Shown here: one piece after another, positions 35,942 to 45,570 of the stretch
Layout: the number at the start of each line of letters is the position of its first letter
Position numbering within the stretch: position 1 is the first letter of the stretch
NCBI RefSeq assembly: GCF_913776295.1
Contig: NZ_CAJYOJ010000082.1
Span: 49,012 to 113,011 of the forward strand
Direction of reading: 5' to 3'
Length of the DNA: 64,000 bases
Source: an uncultured Pedobacter sp.
GTDB lineage: Bacteria; Bacteroidota; Bacteroidia; Sphingobacteriales; Sphingobacteriaceae
The notes under the pieces: model-generated
What the model was told of the DNA's origin: nothing
Seen by the model: only the letters and a program-made list of their open reading frames with translations
Database searches by the model: none
Program-made: the position numbers and the translations under genes

Positions 35942-38900
35942 TTAAATGTGGTTATTCTCTGTATTAAAGCGCTTTTTATATTCAGACGGGCTGGTTTCAA
36001 ATTGTTTCTTAAAACATACACTAAAATATTTGGCATTATTAAATCCGGTTTGATAAGCCACTTCTGCAACCGTTAAATCTGCATGCTCCAATAAGTAGGC
36101 ACTCCTTTTAAGCCTGATATTTAGAATAAATTCTTTGATAGACATCCCCACAATATCATTGATCTTTTGATACAGAATGGTTCTTCCGGTATTCATGTCA
36201 GACACAAAATCGTCTACCGAATAATTCGGGTTAGCCATGTGCTGTTCAATAAATTTCATGGCCTTAACCAGCAACTCCTCATCCATCGAAGTAATGGTTA
36301 CCTTGGCAGGATCAACCACCAGTCGTTTGCTATACAGTTCCCTCATTTCCTGCTGGTTTTTCAAAATGGTATCGATCTGCTGAACCAGGTATTCCACTTC
36401 AAAAGGTTTATCGATAAAAACTGTTGCGCCATGCTCCAGCGCTTTGGTTTTATTCTGGTTTACATCGCCCATACCCGAAATCATGATGATGGGAATGTGG
36501 CTGGTTTTAAAGTTCTGCCGCAAGTGGTTACATACCTCAAACCCATTGGTATTGGGCATCATCAGGTCGGTAATGATGAGTTGAGGATATATTTTTTCGG
36601 CTTTGATGATGCCCTCCTGGCCATCGCTGGCCAGATAAACATTATACTTTTCAGACAAGCGGCGTTCCAGATAGTTTCGTAGGTTAGGATCATCGTCAAT
36701 TAATAAAATGCTGGTCGATTTTCTGGCGTTCTTTGGTGATAGCTCCGGTTCTTCGGCTTCTAAAAGGATTTCATCAATTTCGGAAATGGTGTAATCGTAT
36801 ATGTTGGATTGCATATCGCCCGATCCTGCTTCTTTTTTAAGCGGCAGCATCATCGTAAAAGAAACTTTATTGGTTTTGTTTACCATCCAGATTTTTCCTT
36901 CGATGGCTTCTACCAGTTCCTTTACAATGGCGAGGCCAAGACCTGAACTTTCTTCAAAGGTAGGCCGATAAGAAGATAACCGGTTAAAAGAGGTAAATAA
37001 TGTGGCAATCTGCTCTTCTGAAAAGCCGATACTGGTATTTAACACCTCCACAGAAATGTATTCCCTTTCCAGAAGATCAGGCTCAATAGTTAATCTTGAA
37101 TGCTCCTCTGTTGTAGATGGATAAATCCTAACGCCTACATAACCTTTGTTAGAGGTATACTTTAAGGCATTGGAGAAGAGATTGGTCAGGATTTTCTCAA
37201 TAATATCATAATCGAAGGCCACAAACAACTGGTCAGCATGCGCAGTAAAATTGGTTTCTATTTCCTTTTTGTTTGCGTATAGTTCAAAAAGTCCAAAAAC
37301 ATCATGCACAAAACTGATAAAATCGCCCACCTGCGGATTTAAGGTTATTTTTTGGCTTTCAATTTCCCTGAAACGAAGTAACTGGCTAATTGACCGCTGT
37401 ATGCGGGCAACATTTTTCTCAATCAATTGCATATAGCCCGCCGCATGGTCATTCTTCTGAACAGTTTCTTTCAGCTGCTTCAGCGGTTCGAGCACCAGGG
37501 TAAGCGGGGTTTTAAGGTCGTGAGAAATATTGGTAAAAAAATCAGTTCGCGCCTGGTTCAAATCCCTCATGTTCTGTTCTTTCAGGGCTTCTAAAGCCAA
37601 TCGTTCTTTAAAAACCTTTTTATTGGTATAATACCGCATGATGAAGAATAAGAGGCCCAGTACGATTAAAGTGTAAATGGAGTAAGCCCACCAGGAAAGG
37701 AAAAACGGGGGATTGACATGGAAATAAAGCCTTGAAATTTCATCGCCCCAAAGCCCGTCATTATTGGAGGCCTTGATTTCAAAAACATAATCGCCACCTG
37801 GTAAATTAAAAAACTGAACAGCGTGCTGATTAGGATTTAGCTTCATCCATTTATCGGTTAAGCCAAGCATGCGATAAGAAAATTGATTCTTATCTGCCGA
37901 CAAATAGCTGTTTGACGAAAAACGGATTTCTATATTCGACTGGTGACTGGAAAGTTTGATCTTCCCCTCATCATGATTGCTTAAGGTAGAAATATCTTTG
38001 GTTAAAGGTGAATCTTCGGTTGTATTACTTACCAGTTGGTTGTTAATTAACAAGCTGGTAAAAAACACTTTCGGTTTCTGAATGTTTTTGTTGAGGTATT
38101 GCGGATCAAAAAGTACAAATCCGTTAGTCCCCCCAAATAAGAGTTCTCCTTTTTTAGTTTTATAGGCCGACCTTAAATAAAAAGAGCCGCAACTATTTGC
38201 TTTATAAAATCTGGCTTTTTCAAACTTTTGTGCCTTTTGATCGAAAAAGTATAGGCCATCGTTTGTACTAAACCAAATATTTCCTGAAACATCATCTTCC
38301 AGAATGGCAAAAACGATTTTAGGAGCAAAACCATTGGTGCTGTTAAAATTTAGGTAACGTCCATCTTTCTTTAAAAGATTTACGCCCCTCCCCGAAGTAC
38401 CGAGCCAGAGGTCTCCATTTGATGCTTCATAGTAACAGCCCAGGTGGTTTACTGCATAAGGACCATCTTTGATGACATAGTGATGCAGCACTTTAAGCGT
38501 TTGGGGATCTGCGATATAAAGCCCCTGATGAGTAACCAAACGAAGGTGCTGCTGTTGATCGAGCGAAATCGCCTCAATCTCAACATCCAGCGGCTGTCCG
38601 TTTGCAGCAATCAGTTTAACCATTTCCATTGCCGCTGCCTGGTTCCGCTTGCGGTGGAAGAAGTTTTTATCAGGATCGGTCATCCACCAGGTCCCCCCGG
38701 CATCACGTACAAAATCATACACCGTCAGAGGCTGTTTGCTTCCGGGCAAAAGCATGTTAAGGTTACTAAAACGCTTTGTAGCCATTTCGTAAGCAGAAAT
38801 GCCTCCGTTGAAAGAAGAAATAAAGAGATTTTTTCGATCTGAATCAAACTTCAGGCGCTTAACCATGTTGGAGCTGATGGAATTGGCTTCGGCCTTGGTA

Positions 38901-40024
38901 AAATGACGAAAGCTATCATCTTTCCGGTTCCAATAGTTGAGCCCGCCACCCTCTGTAGCAATCCAGATATTGCCCAGATCATCTTCCTGGAAACCACTTA
39001 CGATGGGATGATTAAGTCCGCCGGGACTGGTAGTAAAATAGCGTACATAAGCATCGTCAAGTGAACAATAAGCGATTTTGCCTCCATAGGTACCAATCCA
39101 GGCGCCCTGATCAGGGTCGCCGTAAATGGTCCATATGGAGTTATTGGGCAATGAGAACGCATCATTTGGATTCATTTTGAGCAGATTGCTCACCTGCGTG
39201 TTAGGATCATAAAGCAGCAATCCGGCTTGTGTGGCTACCCACATGATGCCTACCTGATCAGTAAAGATTTTCTTGGCTAACGTAGTCTGAAAACCCGGAC
39301 CAGTGATTGGGATATTTTTTTTAATTACCCCTCTCGCATCGGTCACAAAAATGCCACCCCTTTGGGTAAGAAAATAATAATCGCCCCCATAGGCCACCGC
39401 ATCATTCACTACAAAGGAGGGTTGACCCAAATTAGTAAAAACTGCGAAGCGCGCTGTCTTCGTATCAAACCTGTAAAGTAAATTTTCCTGCGATAGGTAA
39501 ATATTTCCCTTCAGGCTGATCACACTATCAAAATACCTGTTGGTAGGAAGCTTGATTCTCTTGAATACCTTTTTATCCGTGCCAGATATAAAGAGGCTAT
39601 CGCCAGAGAGCATATATAACTTACCATCATCATGCACACAGATGGATCGGATTTTTCCAGGGAGAATCAATTCAAAATTAAATTGGCCATAGTTAAACTT
39701 CAGTAAACCATGATTGGTACCCAGAAATAATCCACCTTTTTTATCGGTCACCAAACTGCCATAAGCCCATTTTACCTTAGGGTTGCTCTTAGAGGCCAGG
39801 TCATTCAACTGATAAAAACCGTTCCCATCATACATAAAAACAGCATCCGGACCAGTATACCACATCCTCCCCAAACTGTCTTTGGTGATGCTCTGGATAC
39901 CACTGTAATACGATGTTTCGGGCATAACATGGAACCGATACCTGGAAATATCAATTGCGGCGGCACTTTTCAGCAAAAAAGCAACAAAAACCAGCAGCAA
40001 ACACAAGATTTTCCGGATATCCAT
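35942..40024 (-). CDS. Hybrid two-component system regulator (HTCS)
   Basis: One-protein signalling system of about 1360 residues spanning the inner membrane. In order: signal/anchor helix; two seven-bladed periplasmic propellers of Reg_prop repeats (GNIWIATEGGGLNYWN; GDLWLGTSGRGVNLL); a Y_Y_Y domain (FNLPGGDYVFEIKASNNDG); a membrane helix near 780-800; a kinase with His box NISHDLKTPLT near 835 and ATPase domain (LGLAIVKELVEA); a receiver with Asp in ITDLMMPNTNG near 1115-1225; and an AraC-type helix-turn-helix at the end (VAEVAYQTGFNNAKYFSVCFKK split over two helices). It should bind an oligosaccharide in the periplasm and activate the PUL promoters. ATG 40024 fits the signal helix better than 40039. 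Confidence 0.96.
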   Translation of the reverse strand: MDIRKILCLLLVFVAFLLKSAAAIDISRYRFHVMPETSYYSGIQSITKDSLGRMWYTGPDAVFMYDGNGFYQLNDLASKSNPKVKWAYGSLVTDKKGGLFLGTNHGLLKFNYGQFNFELILPGKIRSICVHDDGKLYMLSGDSLFISGTDKKVFKRIKLPTNRYFDSVISLKGNIYLSQENLLYRFDTKTARFAVFTNLGQPSFVVNDAVAYGGDYYFLTQRGGIFVTDARGVIKKNIPITGPGFQTTLAKKIFTDQVGIMWVATQAGLLLYDPNTQVSNLLKMNPNDAFSLPNNSIWTIYGDPDQGAWIGTYGGKIAYCSLDDAYVRYFTTSPGGLNHPIVSGFQEDDLGNIWIATEGGGLNYWNRKDDSFRHFTKAEANSISSNMVKRLKFDSDRKNLFISSFNGGISAYEMATKRFSNLNMLLPGSKQPLTVYDFVRDAGGTWWMTDPDKNFFHRKRNQAAAMEMVKLIAANGQPLDVEIEAISLDQQQHLRLVTHQGLYIADPQTLKVLHHYVIKDGPYAVNHLGCYYEASNGDLWLGTSGRGVNLLKKDGRYLNFNSTNGFAPKIVFAILEDDVSGNIWFSTNDGLYFFDQKAQKFEKARFYKANSCGSFYLRSAYKTKKGELLFGGTNGFVLFDPQYLNKNIQKPKVFFTSLLINNQLVSNTTEDSPLTKDISTLSNHDEGKIKLSSHQSNIEIRFSSNSYLSADKNQFSYRMLGLTDKWMKLNPNQHAVQFFNLPGGDYVFEIKASNNDGLWGDEISRLYFHVNPPFFLSWWAYSIYTLIVLGLLFFIMRYYTNKKVFKERLALEALKEQNMRDLNQARTDFFTNISHDLKTPLTLVLEPLKQLKETVQKNDHAAGYMQLIEKNVARIQRSISQLLRFREIESQKITLNPQVGDFISFVHDVFGLFELYANKKEIETNFTAHADQLFVAFDYDIIEKILTNLFSNALKYTSNKGYVGVRIYPSTTEEHSRLTIEPDLLEREYISVEVLNTSIGFSEEQIATLFTSFNRLSSYRPTFEESSGLGLAIVKELVEAIEGKIWMVNKTNKVSFTMMLPLKKEAGSGDMQSNIYDYTISEIDEILLEAEEPELSPKNARKSTSILLIDDDPNLRNYLERRLSEKYNVYLASDGQEGIIKAEKIYPQLIITDLMMPNTNGFEVCNHLRQNFKTSHIPIIMISGMGDVNQNKTKALEHGATVFIDKPFEVEYLVQQIDTILKNQQEMRELYSKRLVVDPAKVTITSMDEELLVKAMKFIEQHMANPNYSVDDFVSDMNTGRTILYQKINDIVGMSIKEFILNIRLKRSAYLLEHADLTVAEVAYQTGFNNAKYFSVCFKKQFETSPSEYKKRFNTENNHI

Positions 40025-40585
40025 AAGGTTAAAATGCATAGGCAGGTATTTTAATCATCATTTAAATTTTCCATCTATCAATCTATTTGGATCAATTGTG
40101 AAGGGAGGCTACTAAAATAAGCGTTATGATTGCCATGGTTACGCGCAGATATCATAAATTGTAATTCCTTTCGGATTTGTTACGTTGAGTTTAATATTGT
40201 AAATACCATTGACGTTATTTTATAATCAATTATTTGATTGGGTTGTAGGTCATGCTAATCCACCTAGCGGGGCCATGGCACAGTATCTCCGTTCCGCTTA
40301 AGTCCGGACTAACAAATTTTTCGGACTCCACTGACCAAGCCAGACCACGGGCTTTGAAAGAAAAATTTTCAGCCGGCATTTTATTAATGTTTGTCTATTG
40401 CTTTTTATCTGTATTAATGAGCTCGGCAATGCCTCGGTTTTGCTTCTTTTTGATGCCAAAAAGAAGGAGCCCTTCGGCGGCGGCGAGCCGAGGAGAGACT
40501 TTTGCCAAGTCAAAAAACGTCATTCATATTGATTTTTATAAAATAATCACCTCTCAGGACGCCCATTCAATAATTTATAATATCC
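40025..40585. other. Intergenic region upstream of the HTCS gene
   Basis: About 560 bp with no gene. The part next to the HTCS should carry its promoter, but no TAnnTTTG box was found. A palindromic repeat lies at 40432-40493 (separate entry). Open frames across the repeat encode low-complexity peptides and are not believed. Neither half of the HTCS direct repeat occurs here, so the regulator does not seem to control itself through that element. Confidence 0.5.
40432..40493. repeat. Nested palindromic repeat
   Basis: A perfect 10-bp stem (CTTCTTTTTG at 40443-40452 with CAAAAAGAAG at 40457-40466, loop ATGC) lies inside outer arms CCTCGG (40432-40437) and CCGAGG (40488-40493), separated by a GC-rich CGGCGGCGGCGAG stretch. 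It sits about 120 bp past the stop of the GH88 gene and could end that transcript. The composition is unlike the surroundings, which suggests a dispersed genomic repeat. Confidence 0.55.
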
Positions 40586-41767
40586 TTACAATCTTTTCTT
40601 CAAACGACTCAGCGCCTCCAGATAATAATAATCTGCATAGGTTAAGGGTACATCTACCTCCGATTTAAAGGGAAATGCTCCGGTGCTGTGCATCAGGATA
40701 AAATTTCCGTTCTCGCACAACTTTGCGGTGTATTCAACAGAAGCGAGCGTCCGGATTTGCTTTTCTACTACTTCCATGTATCTCTTTTTAATGTCGGCAT
40801 CTACAAAATCACTCAATTCGGTTAATGCAGAAGCCATAATACAGGCAGCTGAAGCATCTCTTGGCGTATCAGCCCGCACCGGAACATCGTAATCCCAATA
40901 AGGAATAAAATCTTTGGGCATTCTAGGATGATTAATTAGAAAGTTGGCGATATGCACAGCCTGATCCAGGTAACGTTTTTCCCTGGTTTCACGATAGAGA
41001 TAAGTATAACCATAAAGACCCCAGGCCTGGCCACGGCTCCACGCGGAATGATCAGCATAGCCCTGATGGGTTTGCTTTTTATGCGGAAGACCTGTCTGTC
41101 GGTTATAGGAAACCACATGGTAAGAGCTGAAATCGGGCCTGAAGTGATGCGTCATGGTTTTATCCGCATGCGAAAGTGTAATTTTCTTTAGCTGCGCATC
41201 TCCTGATTGCTTGCTTGCCCACAACAACAATTCCAGGTTCATAATATTATCGATAATCACCGGATACTGCCAAATGGTTTTATTATGGTCCCATGACCTG
41301 ATCAGGCCCACTTTAGGATCAAAACGGGTAGCCAGCGATTGCGCGCCTTTGAGCAAAACAGCCTTGTAAGCGGTATCGCCGGTTAAACGCAAGCCATTGC
41401 CAAAACTGCAATACAGCATAAAACCTACATCGTGGTTATCGGTGGTAAATTTTTCGCGTTCTACCCTGGCCGTATACATTTTTGCAAAGTTTAACAGCTC
41501 TGGATTTTTGCTATGCTCATAAACATACCATAATGATCCCGGAAAAAATCCGCTACACCACCAGCGTGAATCAGACACCGTGTTTTTGCCCGCTTCGAAC
41601 GAACGCGGTAATACACCTGGTTGATGCTCGTATTTTTTAGCCATCAACAGGCTTTGCTGTTCGGCAAAAGCCAGGGCTTGATCAACAACAGATTTCAGGC
41701 TTTGCGCATTTGCAAGGTTGCTCCCTAATAGCCAGGTTAATAACAGCGCTAAAAAATATCTGCTCAT
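40586..41767 (-). CDS. GH88 unsaturated glucuronyl hydrolase
   Basis: Glycosidase of 393 residues with signal peptide (GSNLANAQS). The alpha/alpha-barrel motifs of GH88 are present: SRWWCSGFFPGSLWYVYE, TTDNHDVGFMLYCSFG with the first catalytic-region Asp, VIIDNIMNLELLLWA with the second, SAWSRGQAWGLYGY, and DASAACIMASALTEL. It hydrates and removes 4,5-unsaturated glucuronic acid from the non-reducing ends that lyases leave. Last gene of the GH36-GH97-GH2-GH88 operon; its ATG overlaps the GH2 stop by 4 bp. Confidence 0.93.
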   Translation of the reverse strand: MSRYFLALLLTWLLGSNLANAQSLKSVVDQALAFAEQQSLLMAKKYEHQPGVLPRSFEAGKNTVSDSRWWCSGFFPGSLWYVYEHSKNPELLNFAKMYTARVEREKFTTDNHDVGFMLYCSFGNGLRLTGDTAYKAVLLKGAQSLATRFDPKVGLIRSWDHNKTIWQYPVIIDNIMNLELLLWASKQSGDAQLKKITLSHADKTMTHHFRPDFSSYHVVSYNRQTGLPHKKQTHQGYADHSAWSRGQAWGLYGYTYLYRETREKRYLDQAVHIANFLINHPRMPKDFIPYWDYDVPVRADTPRDASAACIMASALTELSDFVDADIKKRYMEVVEKQIRTLASVEYTAKLCENGNFILMHSTGAFPFKSEVDVPLTYADYYYLEALSRLKKRL

Positions 41768-43578
41768 AAATTTTCTTTAATGTTTTTATAATAATCAGCA
41801 ATCACATACCAGGCTTTTTTACGAAATCCCTGATCAGATACCAATCCTTTTCTATTCCAGCCATCCTGATAAGTGGGGTGAAAGCGAAATGGCGACCGAA
41901 AATCAAACAATACCCAGGGCGAGATGCCATTGAGATTGGGGATATTTTTAAACATATCCAGGTTATCCCTGTAAAGCCGGGCCTGATAGTCTTCGCTCCA
42001 TGAACTGGCTGTATCGCCATCACCGGTTTTACCATACAAAGCTTCAGCACCAAATTCTGAAATGATCAAAGGTTTATTGCTGGCTACCTCCCAAATAGCG
42101 TTTTTTGGTGCAACCGGCCAGGGATGGTACCAACCCATATATTTATTAATGGCTACCACGTCTATTTCGTTGATGAACGGGTCGTCCATTACAAAGCGTT
42201 GTTTATCTGCATTGAACCTCACCAGATCAAATGCAGCCGTAATTAACCGCGTGCTGTCGATATCTTTGGTGCATTTGATCAGGTATTTCAGGAACTCGTT
42301 CCGGACTGCAGATGGTTGCGTTTCATTGGCCATGCCCCAGAAAGAAACGGCACATCGGTTTTTATCCCGCATCACCATTTCCCTGATCATATTGCCTGCC
42401 TTCTTTTTAGTTTCCTGGTTTTCAAAATCGATGCCTTGCCATATTGGTGTTTCCTCCCACAACAAAAAGCCCATTTTTTCGGCTGCACGTACCGTATATT
42501 CATTTTGGGGATAATGTGCCAAACGGATCATATTGCAACCCAATGCCCTGGCTTCAGATAACAGCATCATCGCATCGGCCTCAGAGAAAGCCCTCCCCTT
42601 GCGCTGTGGAATCTCTTCATGAAAACTAATTGATTTTAAAAAAATGGGCTTTTCATTCAGGTAAATCTGTGTTCCTTTTACCGCCAGGTTTCTAAAGCCA
42701 ATTGATTCTTCCACCCGATCTTCTTTTGTAGAAACAAACACCTGGTACAGTTTGGGGATTGCCGGCGACCAGCGCTGTATTTTTTTTACGTTGGCGATTG
42801 ACCTATTCGCAATACCCTGATCATCGGTAACGAGGTTTTGCCTGATATTCAGTTCGGGAATCTCAACTGTTACCGCTACATTTTTTTGTTTATCAACAAC
42901 TTTAACCTTCACATTAATCTGATCCGGACGATGTTTGTCCAGCTGAATAAAATAATCCTGGATAAAAATTTTCGGAGTCGATACCAGCAGCACATCACGT
43001 GTAATGCCACCATAATTCCACCAATCAAATGATTTTGCCGGAATGGCATCAGCAGTTCGGGTATTGTTTACTTCCAGGGTTAAAAAATTGTTTGCCGGCT
43101 GTACCAGATCGGTTACTTCAACCTGAAAAGGTGTAAATCCACCTTCATGTTCGGCAATTTCTTTCCCATTAAGGTAAACCTTACAACGATAACTTACCGC
43201 GGCAAAATAAATAAATAGCCGCCCCTGATGTGCTTTTGGCGCATCAAAATGTCTGGCATACCAAACCGTACCCTCGTAGTATTTAAGTTCAGGCAATTGA
43301 CTGTTCCAGTCTGAAGGCACGTTAAGTTTCAAGCCACCGTCAAAGGCATATTCATAAAAATCTGTCTTTCCGGTTGGTTTTTTATTGAGGTAAATTTTAT
43401 TTTTCCGTCCCTGATCGTATTGATCTACAATCGCTTCCCATTTCCCGTTAAGGGTTTGTGTTGCTCTGCCGTACACGTTAATCAAAGTCTCCTGCGCCGA
43501 AAGCTTCGACAACAAACAGCATAACAGTAAAAGCAAATTGAAAATTGTTCTGGTAGGTTTCATAAATACGGTCTTCAT
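41764..43578 (-). CDS. GH2 beta-glucuronidase-like enzyme
   Basis: Secreted GH2 enzyme of 604 residues, the length of beta-glucuronidases rather than beta-galactosidases. Sugar-binding domain (residues about 35-190), immunoglobulin-like domain, then a TIM barrel with the acid/base Glu in WGMANETQ and the nucleophile Glu in ISEFGAEAL. Two marks point to glucuronidase: NKYMGWY, like NRYYGWY of known enzymes, and Asn-Arg-Lys in DGWNRKGL, matching the N-x-K motif that holds the carboxylate. It should remove terminal glucuronic acid. It overlaps GH97 and GH88 by 4 bp on either side, indicating tight coupling. Confidence 0.9.
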   Translation of the reverse strand: MKTVFMKPTRTIFNLLLLLCCLLSKLSAQETLINVYGRATQTLNGKWEAIVDQYDQGRKNKIYLNKKPTGKTDFYEYAFDGGLKLNVPSDWNSQLPELKYYEGTVWYARHFDAPKAHQGRLFIYFAAVSYRCKVYLNGKEIAEHEGGFTPFQVEVTDLVQPANNFLTLEVNNTRTADAIPAKSFDWWNYGGITRDVLLVSTPKIFIQDYFIQLDKHRPDQINVKVKVVDKQKNVAVTVEIPELNIRQNLVTDDQGIANRSIANVKKIQRWSPAIPKLYQVFVSTKEDRVEESIGFRNLAVKGTQIYLNEKPIFLKSISFHEEIPQRKGRAFSEADAMMLLSEARALGCNMIRLAHYPQNEYTVRAAEKMGFLLWEETPIWQGIDFENQETKKKAGNMIREMVMRDKNRCAVSFWGMANETQPSAVRNEFLKYLIKCTKDIDSTRLITAAFDLVRFNADKQRFVMDDPFINEIDVVAINKYMGWYHPWPVAPKNAIWEVASNKPLIISEFGAEALYGKTGDGDTASSWSEDYQARLYRDNLDMFKNIPNLNGISPWVLFDFRSPFRFHPTYQDGWNRKGLVSDQGFRKKAWYVIADYYKNIKENL

Positions 43579-45566
43579 TTTTTAAAAATCTTCATCGCGA
43601 AACCACCACCCTGAGCCATTTGAATGGATAACTTTCGATCGGCAGGGATTTCTATCTGCTTCTTTCTGTAGTCGGTAGCGATTTTATTGGCATTAATGCC
43701 ATCCTGATAAATCTCGGCAGCATAATCCCCCCTGTCAAGAAAGCTAAGATCAAGAATAAGTTTGCGCGCTTCCCAATTGGTTAAAGCACCCAAATACCAG
43801 GTAGTGCCCTTTTGGCGGGCGGTGGTAATGTATTGCCCAATCTCACCGTTGAGTACAAGGGTACGGTCCCAAACTGTAGGAATCGCGCTGATGAAATCGG
43901 TGCATTCCTGCTCTTTCGCATAATTGTCGGGGCTATCACAAAGCATATTTAAAGGCGATTCAAAAACCACATATTCTGCCAGTTGCCTGCAGCGGGTTCC
44001 CTGACTCATGGGTTCATCATTTATTCCCCTGTGACTGTTCCTGGTGGCGTTACGCATGGCGCCCTGGGTATAATCTACTGGTCCGGCAATCATCCTGATG
44101 AAAGGCATAGTCACATCATAAGTAACCATATCCATCTCCGGCCCGGTCCATTTCATCTGCTCCAGACCATTTACCGCTTCATAATTAATTACATTCGGGA
44201 ATGTCCGGTTTAAGCCTGTTGGTTTATACGTTCCATGAAAATCGACCATCAATTTATATTTAGCAGCTGTTTCTGCCGCACGGTAATGAAAATCGACCAT
44301 TTCCTGATCATCTCGGTCCATAAAGTCGATTTTAAAGCCTTTTATCCCTAACTCCGAATAATGCCTGCACACCTTTTCCAGATCTCGCGCAAAGGCATAA
44401 TAGCCTGCCCATAAAATAAGCCCTACATTTTTGGACCTGCCGTAAGCAATCAGTTCTTTCAGATTAATTTCTGGTACAACCTCAAACAAACTTGCCTTTT
44501 GGTTTACCGCCCAACCCTCATCCAGGATCACATATTCAATTTTATTTTTGGAAGCAAAGTCTATGTAAGTCTTATAGGTTTCCGTATTCACGCCTGAAAC
44601 AAAATCTACCCTGCTCAGTCCCCAGTTATTCCACCATTCCCAGGCTACTTTGCCAGGTTTTATCCATGAAATATCCTTTAACCGGCTGGGCTCTGCCAGT
44701 TTGTAAACCATATCATTGTCAGCCAAATCTTTATCGCTGGTGGAGACAATGGCTATACGCCATGGAAATTTTGTTTTTGCCTTACTTTTAGCAAGATAAG
44801 GCTGGCGCGCGGTGACGATTTGCTGCAGCTGGTTATGTCCACCTTGCACCGTAGCTTTTGGATAGGGAGCAAAGTTGGCTTCCAGACGAGTTTCGCCAGC
44901 AGGATTATAAAGAAACATGCCCGGATAGCTTTGCAGATCAGCTTCAGCCAGACCTACTTTTTTACCATGATCCAACTCAACCACCAATGGAGAAAAAGCA
45001 AGCTTCTGCTGATCCATTTTAGTTAAAGGCCCATAGGTGTAGGTATTTTCAAACGAATTGAAATATTGGCCCGCTATTGTTTTTTCTTTAGTTTTTACAT
45101 TGGGAATGTATGCTTTATAATCTTTTTGGAAATGGAAAGCGGCCAGCTCTTCATTCACAATAAAATCCTGCTTAGCCACAGATACAAAACGGTAAGCCAT
45201 GCCTTCATTGTAAAGTCGAAAAATGAGTCTAAATTCTTCCCTGAATTCGAGTGTCAGTTCGGCATACTCGTCGTTTATCAGGTTTCTTTTGTAAAAATGA
45301 GCAGGAATATTTTGTTTAACGGTTATGGTTTTGCTTTGTTTTAAGTGAGATTTGATGCCAAAGCTTTTTCCATTGCCTAGTTTCATCGCTATGGCACCAG
45401 AATTCAGTATGCTTTCTCCATCGTGCGTCAGCTGAAAATGGATACTATCGGCAATACTCACATCCACCTGCAACCTCCCGTCAGGAGACTTGATACTCAG
45501 CCTCTTTTGGGCGGTTGCGGGGATGCTCAGGAACGTTAAAAGGAATAAATATAATATGTTTTTCAT
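43575..45566 (-). CDS. GH97 alpha-glycosidase, probably the retaining alpha-galactosidase branch
   Basis: Periplasmic enzyme of 663 residues, usual GH97 length, with a signal peptide (IPATAQ). An N-terminal beta-super-sandwich (SIKSPDGRLQVDVSI) is followed by a TIM barrel and a short beta-domain (WYLGALTNWEARKLIL). In the barrel, GFKIDFMDRDDQ carries an Asp near residue 413, and NYEAVNGLEQMKW carries a Glu near 462. These fall where the retaining alpha-galactosidase BtGal97b has its nucleophile and acid/base, by memory of that enzyme. Calcium-dependent. SusB-type alpha-glucosidase activity cannot be ruled out. The gene overlaps GH2 by 4 bp and follows GH36 by 4 bp. Confidence 0.9.
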   Translation of the reverse strand: MKNILYLFLLTFLSIPATAQKRLSIKSPDGRLQVDVSIADSIHFQLTHDGESILNSGAIAMKLGNGKSFGIKSHLKQSKTITVKQNIPAHFYKRNLINDEYAELTLEFREEFRLIFRLYNEGMAYRFVSVAKQDFIVNEELAAFHFQKDYKAYIPNVKTKEKTIAGQYFNSFENTYTYGPLTKMDQQKLAFSPLVVELDHGKKVGLAEADLQSYPGMFLYNPAGETRLEANFAPYPKATVQGGHNQLQQIVTARQPYLAKSKAKTKFPWRIAIVSTSDKDLADNDMVYKLAEPSRLKDISWIKPGKVAWEWWNNWGLSRVDFVSGVNTETYKTYIDFASKNKIEYVILDEGWAVNQKASLFEVVPEINLKELIAYGRSKNVGLILWAGYYAFARDLEKVCRHYSELGIKGFKIDFMDRDDQEMVDFHYRAAETAAKYKLMVDFHGTYKPTGLNRTFPNVINYEAVNGLEQMKWTGPEMDMVTYDVTMPFIRMIAGPVDYTQGAMRNATRNSHRGINDEPMSQGTRCRQLAEYVVFESPLNMLCDSPDNYAKEQECTDFISAIPTVWDRTLVLNGEIGQYITTARQKGTTWYLGALTNWEARKLILDLSFLDRGDYAAEIYQDGINANKIATDYRKKQIEIPADRKLSIQMAQGGGFAMKIFKK

Positions 45567-45570
45567 AGGT

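Noticed and set aside
36167..36682. Open frame of 171 codons on the plus strand
   Set aside because: Entirely antisense to the receiver and DNA-binding part of the HTCS, whose domains are unambiguous; no recognisable protein.
40252..40668. Open frames on both strands across 40252-40668
   Set aside because: They run through a palindromic GC-rich repeat, encode low-complexity peptides and overlap the real GH88 3' end.
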